Of a DNA stretch of 30,475 nucleotides, positions 15,422-22,607 are shown in pieces; position 1 is the stretch's first letter; each line of letters opens with the position of its first letter. Made by a program: the position numbers and the translations under genes. The stretch is from JAVMKJ01 sp031732875 (GTDB taxonomy: Bacteria > Pseudomonadota > Gammaproteobacteria > Competibacterales > Competibacteraceae). The notes below the pieces were generated by a model that made no database searches, had not been told where the DNA came from, and saw nothing but the letters and a program-made list of their open reading frames with translations. The stretch lies in the NCBI GenBank assembly GCA_031732875.1, contig JAVMKL010000114.1, forward strand, positions 1 to 30,475, written 5' to 3'.

Positions 15422-16108
15422 ATGAGCATCGATTTCGCCGCTCGTCTCCACGCCGTCATGGCACGCATCCGCGCCGCCGAGCAGCGCTTCCAACGCCCGC
15501 CGGGATCGGTACGGCTGCTGGCGGTCGGCAAAACCCAGCCATCGACCGCGATCGCCGCGCTGGCTACCGCCGGCCAGTCGTGCTTCGGCGAAAACTATCT
15601 GCGGGAGGCACTGGATAAAATGGACGAACTGGCGGCGCTGAACCTGGAATGGCACTTCATCGGCCCCATCCAGGCGAACAAGACCCGCGGCATTGCCGAA
15701 CGCTTCGCCTGGGTCCACAGCGTGGATCGATTGAAGATCGCCGAGCGACTGAACGCGCAGCGGCCGGATCGCCTGCCACCGCTGAACGTCTGCCTCCAAG
15801 TCAATATCGACCGGGAATCGACCAAGCACGGTCTGGACGAGAGCGAGGTGGCCGCGGTGGCCGGGACGGTCGCCGCCCTGCCGCGATTGCGGTTGCGGGG
15901 CCTGATGGCCATTCCCACCCCCGCCGCCGATTTCGCCGCCCAGCGCAGGCCCCTCGCCCGGCTGCGGGAACTATGGGAACGATCGAACGCCGATGGTCTG
16001 GCGTTGGACACGCTCTCCATGGGGATGTCCGACGACTTGGAAGCAGCCATCGCCGAAGGCGCGACCCTGATCCGGGTGGGCACCGCCCTGTTCGGACCCC
16101 GCGCCTGA
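15422..16108 (+). CDS. yggS: YggS family pyridoxal phosphate homeostasis protein
   Basis: 228 aa PLP-binding single-domain TIM-barrel protein without known enzymatic activity; homologues buffer PLP and affect amino-acid and keto-acid balance. The PLP lysine is K37 in LLAVGKTQP. Other family blocks are CFGENYLREALDKM, LEWHFIGPIQANKTR, VNIDRESTKHGL and RGLMAIPTP, and near the C-terminus LSMGMSDDLEAAIAEGAT and IRVGTALFGPR, which hold the phosphate-binding loop. The start has AAGGGA at 15409-15414. It is the first gene of the rightward yggS-proC-yggT-yggU series and is divergent from pilT, a common gammaproteobacterial arrangement. Confidence 0.96.
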   Translation: MSIDFAARLHAVMARIRAAEQRFQRPPGSVRLLAVGKTQPSTAIAALATAGQSCFGENYLREALDKMDELAALNLEWHFIGPIQANKTRGIAERFAWVHSVDRLKIAERLNAQRPDRLPPLNVCLQVNIDRESTKHGLDESEVAAVAGTVAALPRLRLRGLMAIPTPAADFAAQRRPLARLRELWERSNADGLALDTLSMGMSDDLEAAIAEGATLIRVGTALFGPRA

Positions 16109-16201
16109 AGGGCGGCTTTGCAGTATGCTAAGAATGATGATGATCCCAGGCTAATCCGCGCCACGACATGGAATACCTCCGCCGCCCCGGGAACCCGAAC
16201 G

Positions 16202-16588
16202 ATGCCTCCGCCCATCCCACCGCTCGATCGCGTCACGCGCGGCCGGCTGATTGGTCTGCTGATCCTGGCCGTTCCATTCCTGCTCGGAGCGGATGACAGC
16301 TATCTGCGCGAGATCGAGGCGGAAGTCAAGCGGCAGGCCGCGACCCTAGCGACCGGGCAGACGCAACCCGAACCAATGCCGGCGGCCGCGGCGGCCGATC
16401 GATTGGCTCCGGGTCTGGATCAGGCGGCTTTCGAGCAGGCACTGCGCGAAACCCTGCCGGGAACCTACACGCTTTACCAGCAGTTCGACCCCGACCGCAG
16501 GAAACAAGTGTACGAGGTCTACCAGAATGACAATCGCCTCACCAGCATCAGCGCGCAGGTCGCCCGAGGGGTGAGCGGCAAACCCTGA
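16202..16588 (+). CDS. Small exported or membrane-anchored protein of unknown function
   Basis: 128 aa from the ATG at 16202. I do not recognise the family. An N-terminal positively charged segment followed by LIGLLILAVPFLLGADD looks like a signal peptide or anchor, cleavable near ALA-free residues 28-30. The rest is acidic and helical (EIEAEVKRQAATLA), has a Pro/Ala-rich linker (about residues 52-70), and ends in a Tyr-rich motif (TYTLYQQFDP..KQVYEVYQND). A TTG at 16118 would add 28 residues without resembling a signal peptide and is less likely. It sits between yggS and proC, where many relatives have nothing, so it may be lineage-specific. There is no clear ribosome site. Confidence 0.65.
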   Translation: MPPPIPPLDRVTRGRLIGLLILAVPFLLGADDSYLREIEAEVKRQAATLATGQTQPEPMPAAAAADRLAPGLDQAAFEQALRETLPGTYTLYQQFDPDRRKQVYEVYQNDNRLTSISAQVARGVSGKP

Positions 16589-16663
16589 CGTAACTCCCGG
16601 CGCCATCGCGAACCGGCGTTCCTCCGTTCGAGCGCCACAAACGTCCTGCAACATGAGGTCGAG

Positions 16664-17569
16664 ATGAAAGACGTCTCCATTGCATTCATCGGCGGCGGCA
16701 ACATGGCCCGCAGCCTGATCGGCGGCTTGCTCGCCAGCGGCAGCGACCCCGACCGCATCTGGGTTGCCGAACCCGACGCCGGCCAGCGGGAAGCCTTGCG
16801 CGCCCGTTTCGGCGTCCATACCAGCGCCGACAACTCGCAAATCGCCGCTCGTGGCGAAATCATCGTACTGGCGGTCAAGCCGCAGGTGCTGCGGCCGGTT
16901 GCCGAAGAACTGGCCGGCGGCGTCCAGGCGCGTCGGCCGCTGGTGATCTCCATCGCCGCTGGCGTGCGCGAGCCGGACCTTCGCCGCTGGCTGGGTGGCG
17001 AAGCCGCCATCGTCCGCACCATGCCCAATACCCCAGCCTTGGTCGGCAGCGGCGCCACCGCTCTGTTCGCCAACCCTCAGGCGAGCGAAGAGCAGCGACA
17101 GATCGCCGAATCGATCATGCGAGCGGTCGGGCTGACGGTCTGGGTGGAGGAGGAGCGGATGCTGGACGCGGTGACCGCCCTGTCCGGCAGCGGTCCGGCC
17201 TATTTCTTCCTGCTGATGGAGGCTCTCGAAAAGATCGGCGTCCGTCTGGGTCTGAACCCCGAAGTCGCGCGACTGCTCACTCTGCAAACCGCCTTCGGCG
17301 CCGCCAAGATGGCACTGGAAAGCCCGGATAATCCGGCCGCACTGCGCGCCCGGGTCACCTCGCCGGGCGGTACCACCGAACGGGCGATCAGCGTGTTCCA
17401 GGACGAGCAGCTCGATGCTCTGATCGCCCGCTCGCTGGCCGCCTCGCTGGCGATCATGGAAGCCCCAACGCTGCTGACCGAGGAGCTGGATGGACTGGTC
17501 GGCCGGGCCCTGGACGCCGCCCGCCACCGTTCCGAGGAACTGGGCAACCTGTTGGGAGGCCAGCCGTGA
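16664..17569 (+). CDS. proC: Pyrroline-5-carboxylate reductase
   Basis: 301 aa cytosolic enzyme for the last step of proline synthesis, reducing pyrroline-5-carboxylate with NAD(P)H. The Rossmann nucleotide-binding motif is IAFIGGGNMARSLIGGLL (residues about 5-22). NADPH-contacting VLAVKPQVL, the MPNTPALVGSGATALF block, the substrate-site ALSGSGPAYFFLLMEAL and the signature VTSPGGTTERAI are all present. It is about 25 residues longer than typical because of a C-terminal tail. The start has GAGGTCGAG upstream. Its stop overlaps the GTG start of yggT. Confidence 0.96.
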   Translation: MKDVSIAFIGGGNMARSLIGGLLASGSDPDRIWVAEPDAGQREALRARFGVHTSADNSQIAARGEIIVLAVKPQVLRPVAEELAGGVQARRPLVISIAAGVREPDLRRWLGGEAAIVRTMPNTPALVGSGATALFANPQASEEQRQIAESIMRAVGLTVWVEEERMLDAVTALSGSGPAYFFLLMEALEKIGVRLGLNPEVARLLTLQTAFGAAKMALESPDNPAALRARVTSPGGTTERAISVFQDEQLDALIARSLAASLAIMEAPTLLTEELDGLVGRALDAARHRSEELGNLLGGQP

Positions 17570-18120
17570 CCGCCACCGTCTTCCTGATCCAGACCCTGTT
17601 CGGGTTCTACATCCTGGCGGTGATGCTGCGCTTCCTGTTGCAGTGCGTGCGTGCCGACTTCTACAACCCGCTGGTGCAATTCCTGGTCCGCATCACCAAT
17701 CCGCCGCTGCTGCCCCTGCGCCGGATCGTTCCCGGTTACCGCGGGCTGGATCTGGCGTCGGTTATCCTGGCGTTCGTGCTGCAAGGAATCGAGGTGCTGT
17801 TGGTGACCCTGCTGCTCGGTCGGCCGGCCGGCGTCGGCGGCCTGCTGTTGCTGACCGTGGCAGAACTGCTCAAACTGCTGATCAACATCTATCTGTGGGG
17901 CGTGGTGATTCAGGCGGTGCTGAGCTGGATCAACCCCGATCCCTACCATCCGGCGGCGCGGGTGCTGGCCCAGTTGACCGCGCCGGTCCTGCGGCCGGCC
18001 CGGCGGGTTTTACCGCCCATCTCGGGTGTGGACCTGTCGCCGATGCTGGTGGTGGTGGCTCTGATTTTCATCAGCCTGCTGCTGCAGGATCTGCTTGGCC
18101 TGTGGACTGGACTGCGCTGA
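17566..18120 (+). CDS. yggT: YggT family integral membrane protein
   Basis: 184 aa inner-membrane protein made of two YggT repeats. Each repeat has a hydrophobic segment followed by a loop of the form DFYNPLVQFLVRITNPPLLP or DPYHPAARVLAQLTAPVLRP, then an Arg-rich turn (RRIVPGYRGLD, RRVLPPISGVD) and another span. Four to five membrane helices are visible. Function is not settled; homologues have been connected with osmotic or K+ stress and with membrane organisation. GTG start overlapping the proC stop makes it translationally coupled. The yggS-proC-yggT-yggU order is widely conserved. Confidence 0.93.
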   Translation: MTATVFLIQTLFGFYILAVMLRFLLQCVRADFYNPLVQFLVRITNPPLLPLRRIVPGYRGLDLASVILAFVLQGIEVLLVTLLLGRPAGVGGLLLLTVAELLKLLINIYLWGVVIQAVLSWINPDPYHPAARVLAQLTAPVLRPARRVLPPISGVDLSPMLVVVALIFISLLLQDLLGLWTGLR

Positions 18121-18124
18121 GGCG

Positions 18125-18433
18125 ATGGACGCTGGCGGGTATTGCTGGGAGGGCGCCGACCTGATCCTGCGAGTGCGAGTCCAGCCCCGCGCCAGCCGGG
18201 ATCAATGGGCCGGATTGCAGGATGATCGGTTCCGGGTCCGCGTCACCGCGCCGCCGGTGGATGGCCAAGCCAACAGTCATCTGCGGAAGTTGCTCGCCAC
18301 GCTGTTCGGGGTCGCCAGGAGCCAGGTGACGCTGCTGGCCGGAGAGACGAGCCGCGACAAGCGGCTGCGGATCGTCGCGCCCAAACGGCTGCCACCGGGG
18401 ATCGAGCCGTCGGCAACCCCTGAGATGGCCTGA
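18125..18433 (+). CDS. yggU: DUF167/YggU family protein
   Basis: 102 aa. The family pattern LRVRVQPRASRDQWAG, FRVRVTAPPVDGQAN and LLAGETSRDKRLRI is complete; it forms a small alpha/beta fold with no known activity. The ATG at 18125 was chosen because the ten residues encoded from 18095 would overlap the end of yggT and do not belong to the family core. It starts 4 bases after the yggT stop and ends the conserved series, with a 138-bp gap before metX that holds a candidate promoter. Confidence 0.92.
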   Translation: MDAGGYCWEGADLILRVRVQPRASRDQWAGLQDDRFRVRVTAPPVDGQANSHLRKLLATLFGVARSQVTLLAGETSRDKRLRIVAPKRLPPGIEPSATPEMA

Positions 18434-18479
18434 ACGGTCTCATTCAAAAGTTTGAAAAAACCATGACTTGCGCCAGACA

Positions 18480-18506
18480 GCGCCCGGTTGCCCCAAACTC
18501 GGGCGC
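18480..18506 (+). other. 7-bp inverted repeat upstream of metX
   Basis: GCGCCCG at 18480-18486 is perfectly complementary to CGGGCGC at 18500-18506, with a 13-base loop. It has no T-run after it, so it is not a good terminator, and it overlaps the candidate metX promoter, which makes an operator or an mRNA leader structure possible. Confidence 0.45.
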
Positions 18507-18516
18507 CGATTAGACT
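18488..18516 (+). promoter_or_regulatory. metX: Candidate sigma70 promoter of metX-metW
   Basis: TTGCCC (18488-18493), a 17-base spacer, and TAGACT (18511-18516). Each hexamer matches the consensus at 4 of 6 and the spacing is ideal. A start near 18523 would give a leader of about 50 bases ending in AGGAG (18563-18567) before the metX ATG. Confidence 0.4.
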
Positions 18517-18571
18517 TGATGCCCTTTTCCGTCTTATCTTCCAAGGACACAACACCACGGTCAGGAGAACG

Positions 18572-19732
18572 ATGGCCGCACCATTCCCCCCCGATTCCGT
18601 CGGTCTGGTCATCCCCCAGACCGCCCATTTCGACGAGCCGCTCGCGCTGGATTGCGGCCGGTCGCTGGCGAGCTACGAAATGGTCTACGAAACCTACGGA
18701 ACGCCGAACGCCGAACGCAGCAACGCCGTGTTGATCTGCCACGCGCTGTCCGGCGACCATCACGTCGCCGGCTATCACGAGGACGCCGGTCCCGGCAAGC
18801 CGGGCTGGTGGGACAACTGCATCGGTCCCGGCAAGCCGATCGATACCCGCGAATTCTTCGTGATCTGCTGCAACAACCTGGGCGGCTGCAAGGGCTCCAC
18901 CGGTCCGACCTCGATCAACCCGGAAAACCGCAAGCCCTACGGCCCGGATTTTCCCATCGTCACCGTCAAGGACTGGGTGCGCAGCCAGGCCCGGCTGGCC
19001 GACCGGCTCGGCGTCCGGCAGTGGGCGGCGGTGATCGGCGGCAGCCTCGGCGGCATGCAGGCCATGCAGTGGACGATCACCTTTCCCGAGCGGGTGCGCC
19101 ACGCGTTGGTGATCGCCGCCGCGCCCCGGCTGTCGGCCCAGAACATCGCTTTCAACGAGGTCGCACGGCAGGCCATCCTGTCCGATCCCGATTTCCATCA
19201 CGGCCATTACTACGACTTCGGCGTGGTGCCGCGCCGCGGGCTGATGATCGCCCGGATGCTGGGCCACATCACCTACCTGTCCGACGAGGGCATGCGCGCC
19301 AAATTCGGCCGCGAACTGCGCGAGGGCCGACCTAACTTCAACTTCGACACCGAGTTCGAGGTGGAAAGCTATCTGCGCCACCAGGGCAAGGCCTTCGTGG
19401 ACCGTTTCGACGCCAACACCTACCTGCTGATCACCAAGACCCTCGACTACTTCGACCCGGCGGCCGACTTCGACAACGATCTGTCCGTGGCTTTCCACCG
19501 GGCGCAGGCGCATTTCCTGGTGATCGCCTTCACCAGCGACTGGCGATTCGCGCCGGCCCGCTCGCGGGAGATCGCGCGGGCGCTGGTACGGGCCGGACGC
19601 GAGGCGAGCTATGCCGAAATCCCCTCGGAATATGGCCACGACGCCTTTCTGATGCCGATCCCGTCATACCACGAGGTGTTGCACAACTACCTGACGCGGG
19701 TCGCCCGCGAGGTGAACGCTCATGCGGCCTGA
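18572..19732 (+). CDS. metX: Homoserine O-acyltransferase (MetX family)
   Basis: 386 aa alpha/beta-hydrolase enzyme that activates homoserine with acetyl-CoA or succinyl-CoA, the first committed step of methionine synthesis. The catalytic triad is visible: Ser158 in GGSLGGMQAMQW, Asp323 in TSDWRFAP, and His356 in EYGHDAFL. ICHALSGDHHVAGYH and NLGGCKGSTGPTSINP are standard early blocks. MetX proteins in many gammaproteobacteria are succinyltransferases, so the acyl donor is left open. The ATG at 18572 follows AGGAG closely; the frame open from 18488 begins inside the promoter and is rejected. The next gene, metW, starts 11 bases before the metX stop. Confidence 0.95.
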   Translation: MAAPFPPDSVGLVIPQTAHFDEPLALDCGRSLASYEMVYETYGTPNAERSNAVLICHALSGDHHVAGYHEDAGPGKPGWWDNCIGPGKPIDTREFFVICCNNLGGCKGSTGPTSINPENRKPYGPDFPIVTVKDWVRSQARLADRLGVRQWAAVIGGSLGGMQAMQWTITFPERVRHALVIAAAPRLSAQNIAFNEVARQAILSDPDFHHGHYYDFGVVPRRGLMIARMLGHITYLSDEGMRAKFGRELREGRPNFNFDTEFEVESYLRHQGKAFVDRFDANTYLLITKTLDYFDPAADFDNDLSVAFHRAQAHFLVIAFTSDWRFAPARSREIARALVRAGREASYAEIPSEYGHDAFLMPIPSYHEVLHNYLTRVAREVNAHAA

Positions 19733-20315
19733 ACTGGAACTCATCAGCGAATGGATCCGGCCCGGTACGCAGGTGCTGGATCTGGGCTGCGGTGACGGTG
19801 CCCTGCTGGCCTACCTGCGCCAGCACCGGCAGGTCGGCGGCTACGGCCTGGAAATCGACACCGCCAACATTGTCAAATGCATCCAGGCCGGGGTAAACGT
19901 GATCCATGCCGACCTGGAAGCGGGGCTGGAGGACTTCGGCGACAGCAGTTTCGACTACGTGATCATGACGCAAACCCTGCAGGCGGTGAAACACACCGAG
20001 GCGCTACTGGATGAGATGCTGCGGGTCGGCCGGCAGGGCATCGTGACCTTTCCCAACTTCGGCTTCTGGCGCTGCCGGGTGCAGATCGCCCTGCAAGGCT
20101 TCATGCCGGTGGTCAAGACCCTGCCCTACCAATGGTACGACACACCGAACGTCCATCTCTTCACCATCCGCGATTTTGAGGAACTGTGCCATCGCAAGCA
20201 TATCGATATCCTGCAACGCATGGTGCTGGATCACGCCCACCGTCCCCGGCTGGGACCGCGGCTGTGGCCCAACCTGCTGGGCGAAATCGCCCTGTACCGA
20301 CTGGGCCGTGCCTGA
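19722..20315 (+). CDS. metW: MetW, methionine biosynthesis methyltransferase-like protein
   Basis: 197 aa protein with a SAM-binding motif VLDLGCGDGALLAYL near residue 20, as in class I methyltransferases. The family phrases VNVIHADLEAGL, YVIMTQTLQAVKHTEALLDEMLRVG and the C-terminal NLLGEIALYRLGR identify MetW. It works with MetX in methionine synthesis, where the pair form a complex in related bacteria; its substrate is not known from sequence. GAGGTGA just upstream is a good ribosome site, and the 11-base overlap with metX indicates coupled translation. The gsp cluster starts 46 bp downstream on the same strand. Confidence 0.94.
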   Translation: MRPELELISEWIRPGTQVLDLGCGDGALLAYLRQHRQVGGYGLEIDTANIVKCIQAGVNVIHADLEAGLEDFGDSSFDYVIMTQTLQAVKHTEALLDEMLRVGRQGIVTFPNFGFWRCRVQIALQGFMPVVKTLPYQWYDTPNVHLFTIRDFEELCHRKHIDILQRMVLDHAHRPRLGPRLWPNLLGEIALYRLGRA

Positions 20316-20361
20316 GCCCATCGCCCGCCATCGCTGGCAGGGTCGAATTTCGGAGATACCG

Positions 20362-20829
20362 ATGTTGACAAGCCGATTCGTTTCTTACCACCCTCGACGC
20401 CCGATCCCATTCGCCCGCCCGCGCGGCTTCACCCTGATCGAAGTGATGGTCGTGGTGGTGATCCTCGGCATTCTGGCGGCCGTGGTGGTGCCCAGGATCA
20501 TGGACAACCCCGACAAGGCCCGCGTGGTCAAGGCCAAGCAGGATATCCGGGTGATCAAGAACCAGCTGGATTTGTACCGGTTGCACAACTACCGCTATCC
20601 CACCACCGAACAGGGGCTGGAGTCCTTGGTGCAGAAACCCGCCGATGCCCCGCACTGGCAGGACGGCGGCTACCTGGAAAAGCTGCCCAAGGATCCCTGG
20701 GGCAAACCGTATTTCTATCTCAGTCCCGGCCAGCACGGTGATATCGACATCTATTCCCTGGGCGCCGACGGCCAGCCGGGTGGTGAGGGCGCGGACGCCG
20801 ATGTCGGTAACTGGAATCTGGATGAATAG
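20362..20829 (+). CDS. gspG: Type II secretion system major pseudopilin GspG
   Basis: 155 aa. Main subunit of the periplasmic pseudopilus that pushes substrates through the outer-membrane secretin. The prepilin-peptidase site is G22 followed by FTLIEVMVVVVILGILAAVV, with Glu at mature position 5. The body has the GspG signatures NYRYPTTEQGLESLVQKP, LPKDPWGKPYFYLSPG, and DIYSLGADGQPGGEGADADVG near the calcium-binding C-terminus. The leader peptide of 22 residues is longer than the usual 6-10; no better in-frame start exists after 20362. GGAG at 20352-20355 supports the ATG. gspG is normally preceded by gspC-F, but metW is the upstream neighbour here. Confidence 0.96.
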   Translation: MLTSRFVSYHPRRPIPFARPRGFTLIEVMVVVVILGILAAVVVPRIMDNPDKARVVKAKQDIRVIKNQLDLYRLHNYRYPTTEQGLESLVQKPADAPHWQDGGYLEKLPKDPWGKPYFYLSPGQHGDIDIYSLGADGQPGGEGADADVGNWNLDE

Positions 20830-20866
20830 CGAAGAGGTTGAGACAAAGAGGCCCTGAGACGTCGCA

Positions 20867-21376
20867 ATGGCCATGCCACCGCGCGGCTTCACGCTGTTGG
20901 AAATCATGGTGGTCCTGGTGTTGATCGGCATCATCACCAGCTTTGCCCTGTTATCGGCCGGCGGCGGACCGATGGATCGACTGGCCGAGGAGGGACGGCG
21001 GTTGGCGGCGCTGGTCGAGCTGCACCAGCAGGAAGCCATTCTGAGCGGCGAGCACCGCGGCATTCGCTTCGCTCGCAACGGCTACGCCATCCTGAGCCAG
21101 GATGAAGAAGGCGATTGGCGTCCGCCCGCCGCCACCGACGCGCTCGTCACTCAACGCCAACTGCCCGACGATCTGGCCTTGGGGCTTTGGGTCGAAGGCC
21201 GTCCCGCCGAGACCCGCGCCTCCGGCGGACCGCAGGTTCTGCTGTCGAACGACGGCGAAGCCACGGAATTCGTCACGGTGTTCGGCCTGGCCGACGCCCG
21301 GGGACCCGACGCACCGTTGTACCGGGTCGCTGGTGATGCCTTGGGCCGGCTGAAAATCGGAGAAGTCAAGCGGTGA
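20867..21376 (+). CDS. gspH: Type II secretion system pseudopilin GspH
   Basis: 169 aa minor pseudopilin. Prepilin cleavage after G7 in MAMPPRG-FTLLEIMVVLVLIGI, with Glu5 of the mature form present. The rest is typical of GspH, with the long helix followed by GEHRGIRFARNGYAIL. It is thought to link GspG with the GspI/J/K tip. A second ATG is two codons downstream, so the first two residues are uncertain. It begins 37 bases after gspG, and gspI starts 4 bases after its stop. Confidence 0.9.
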   Translation: MAMPPRGFTLLEIMVVLVLIGIITSFALLSAGGGPMDRLAEEGRRLAALVELHQQEAILSGEHRGIRFARNGYAILSQDEEGDWRPPAATDALVTQRQLPDDLALGLWVEGRPAETRASGGPQVLLSNDGEATEFVTVFGLADARGPDAPLYRVAGDALGRLKIGEVKR

Positions 21377-21380
21377 AGCC

Positions 21381-21821
21381 ATGAGGCGCGCAGCCGGATT
21401 CACGCTGCTGGAAGTGCTGGTTGCGCTGGCGGTTCTGGCGATCGCCATGGGCGCGATCATCCATGCCGCAACCCAGAGCATCGCCAGTACCGCTGAACTG
21501 CGCGACCGGACCTTCGCCAGTTGGGTCGCTCTCAACCAGATCAACCAACTGCTGCTCGACAGCAATCCCTGGCCCGCCGAAGGCACTCGCACGGGCAACA
21601 CCGATCTCGCCAACCGGACCTGGCATTGGGAGGCGCGCTTCGCCAAGACCGACGATCCCGATCTGCGACGGCTCGAAGTTGCGGTGCGAGCGGCCGAGAA
21701 CGCCCCAGTGTTGAGCGCTCTGGTCGCCTTCCGAGCCAATCCTCCCTCGGATCGATCGGGTTCGGATCAGTCCGCCAAAAACTCGCCCGACATAAAACCA
21801 CCCCGCGCCCTCCAGCCATGA
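21381..21821 (+). CDS. gspI: Type II secretion system pseudopilin GspI
   Basis: 146 aa minor pseudopilin, part of the GspI-J-K tip that starts pseudopilus assembly. MRRAAG-FTLLEVLVALAVLAIAMGA is a standard cleavage site with Glu5. The middle has the GspI-type segment RTFASWVALNQINQLLL followed by TWHWEARFAKTDDPDLRRLEV. The Ser/Asp-rich C-terminal tail is longer than usual and probably disordered. ATGA overlap at 21818-21821 couples it to gspJ. Confidence 0.92.
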   Translation: MRRAAGFTLLEVLVALAVLAIAMGAIIHAATQSIASTAELRDRTFASWVALNQINQLLLDSNPWPAEGTRTGNTDLANRTWHWEARFAKTDDPDLRRLEVAVRAAENAPVLSALVAFRANPPSDRSGSDQSAKNSPDIKPPRALQP

Positions 21822-22432
21822 ACGCTCCGGCGCGCGGATTCACCCTGCTGGAACTCCTGGTCGCCTTGGCGGTATTCGCGATTATGGCCGCCGCCGCCTA
21901 CGGTGGCCTGCGTAACGTACTGTTCACCCGCGCCGCCGTGGAGGTGGAAAACCGCCGGCTGGCGGCGGTGCAATTGGTGTTTCACCGGCTGGAACAGGAT
22001 ATCGAGCAAACCGTGCCGCGCGGAATCCGCGACGAGTACGGCACGCCACAACCCGCGTTGAGCGGCGGCGCACTGGCCAGCGAGGCGCTGACACTGACCC
22101 GCGCCGGCTGGGACAACCCGCTCAACCAGCCGCGCGCCAACCTGCAACGGGTCGCCTACCGGCTGCGGGATGGTCGGCTATGGCGGCTGTACTGGGACGT
22201 GCTGGACCGGGGTGGTCCAATCGAACCGCGCGAGATCGTTCTGCTCGACCGGGTACGGGAGTTGCGGGTACGGTTTCTGGACCCCGACGACGCCTGGCGA
22301 AACGACTGGCCGCCGCCCGCCAGCGATGAGGATCGCAAACAGCAACCCGATCCCCTGCCTCGCGCGGTGGAAATCAGTCTAACTCTGGAGGACTGGGGTG
22401 AAATCACCCGTCTGCTGCCCCTGCCCGGCTGA
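21818..22432 (+). CDS. gspJ: Type II secretion system pseudopilin GspJ
   Basis: 204 aa minor pseudopilin of the tip complex. MNAPARG-FTLLELLVALAVFAIMA is the prepilin signal with Glu5. AAYGGLRNVLFTRAAVE and FHRLEQDIEQTVPRGIRDEYG match GspJ. The frame remains open upstream to 21521, but the ATG at 21818 lies exactly on the gspI stop and gives the expected short leader. The C-terminus EISLTLEDWGEITRLLPLPG is usual for the family. The gene is followed by a 175-bp gap holding a long palindromic repeat before gspK. Confidence 0.93.
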   Translation: MNAPARGFTLLELLVALAVFAIMAAAAYGGLRNVLFTRAAVEVENRRLAAVQLVFHRLEQDIEQTVPRGIRDEYGTPQPALSGGALASEALTLTRAGWDNPLNQPRANLQRVAYRLRDGRLWRLYWDVLDRGGPIEPREIVLLDRVRELRVRFLDPDDAWRNDWPPPASDEDRKQQPDPLPRAVEISLTLEDWGEITRLLPLPG

Positions 22433-22483
22433 TATCCGATCCGGATCGTGTGACAATCCGTCTGATTCCCCGCAGGCAAGCCT

Positions 22484-22576
22484 TCCCTCCCTCTCCTCCT
22501 CCCGCAGAGGGGAAAGGGAGTTGGCCGTTCGGCCAACTCCCTTTCCCCTTGCGGAGGTGGTGTGGGGTGGGAGGTT
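22484..22576. repeat. Large palindromic intergenic repeat between gspJ and gspK
   Basis: The core is an 18-base perfect inverted repeat: left arm 22509-22526 and right arm 22531-22548, with a GTTC loop. The stem extends outward through A22508-T22549 and, skipping the unpaired G22507, through five more pairs (22502-22506 with 22550-22554), giving 24 pairs in total. Imperfect CT-rich and GT-rich flanks reach to about 22484 and 22576. The element resembles the G/C-rich dispersed repeats of REP/RAYT-like type that are common between genes in proteobacteria. No second copy lies in this window, so dispersal is not shown here. Confidence 0.8.
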
Positions 22577-22607
22577 GAAACGGTTAGTCCGACAAAAATG
22601 CAACACG

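Noticed and set aside
15296..15829. N-terminal extension of pilT to a start at 15829
   Set aside because: It would run antisense through yggS; the conserved MNLDELL start with its own ribosome site is at 15295.
18434..18571. SAM riboswitch before metX
   Set aside because: The inverted repeat is present, but I cannot recognise the conserved core or pseudoknot of any SAM riboswitch class.
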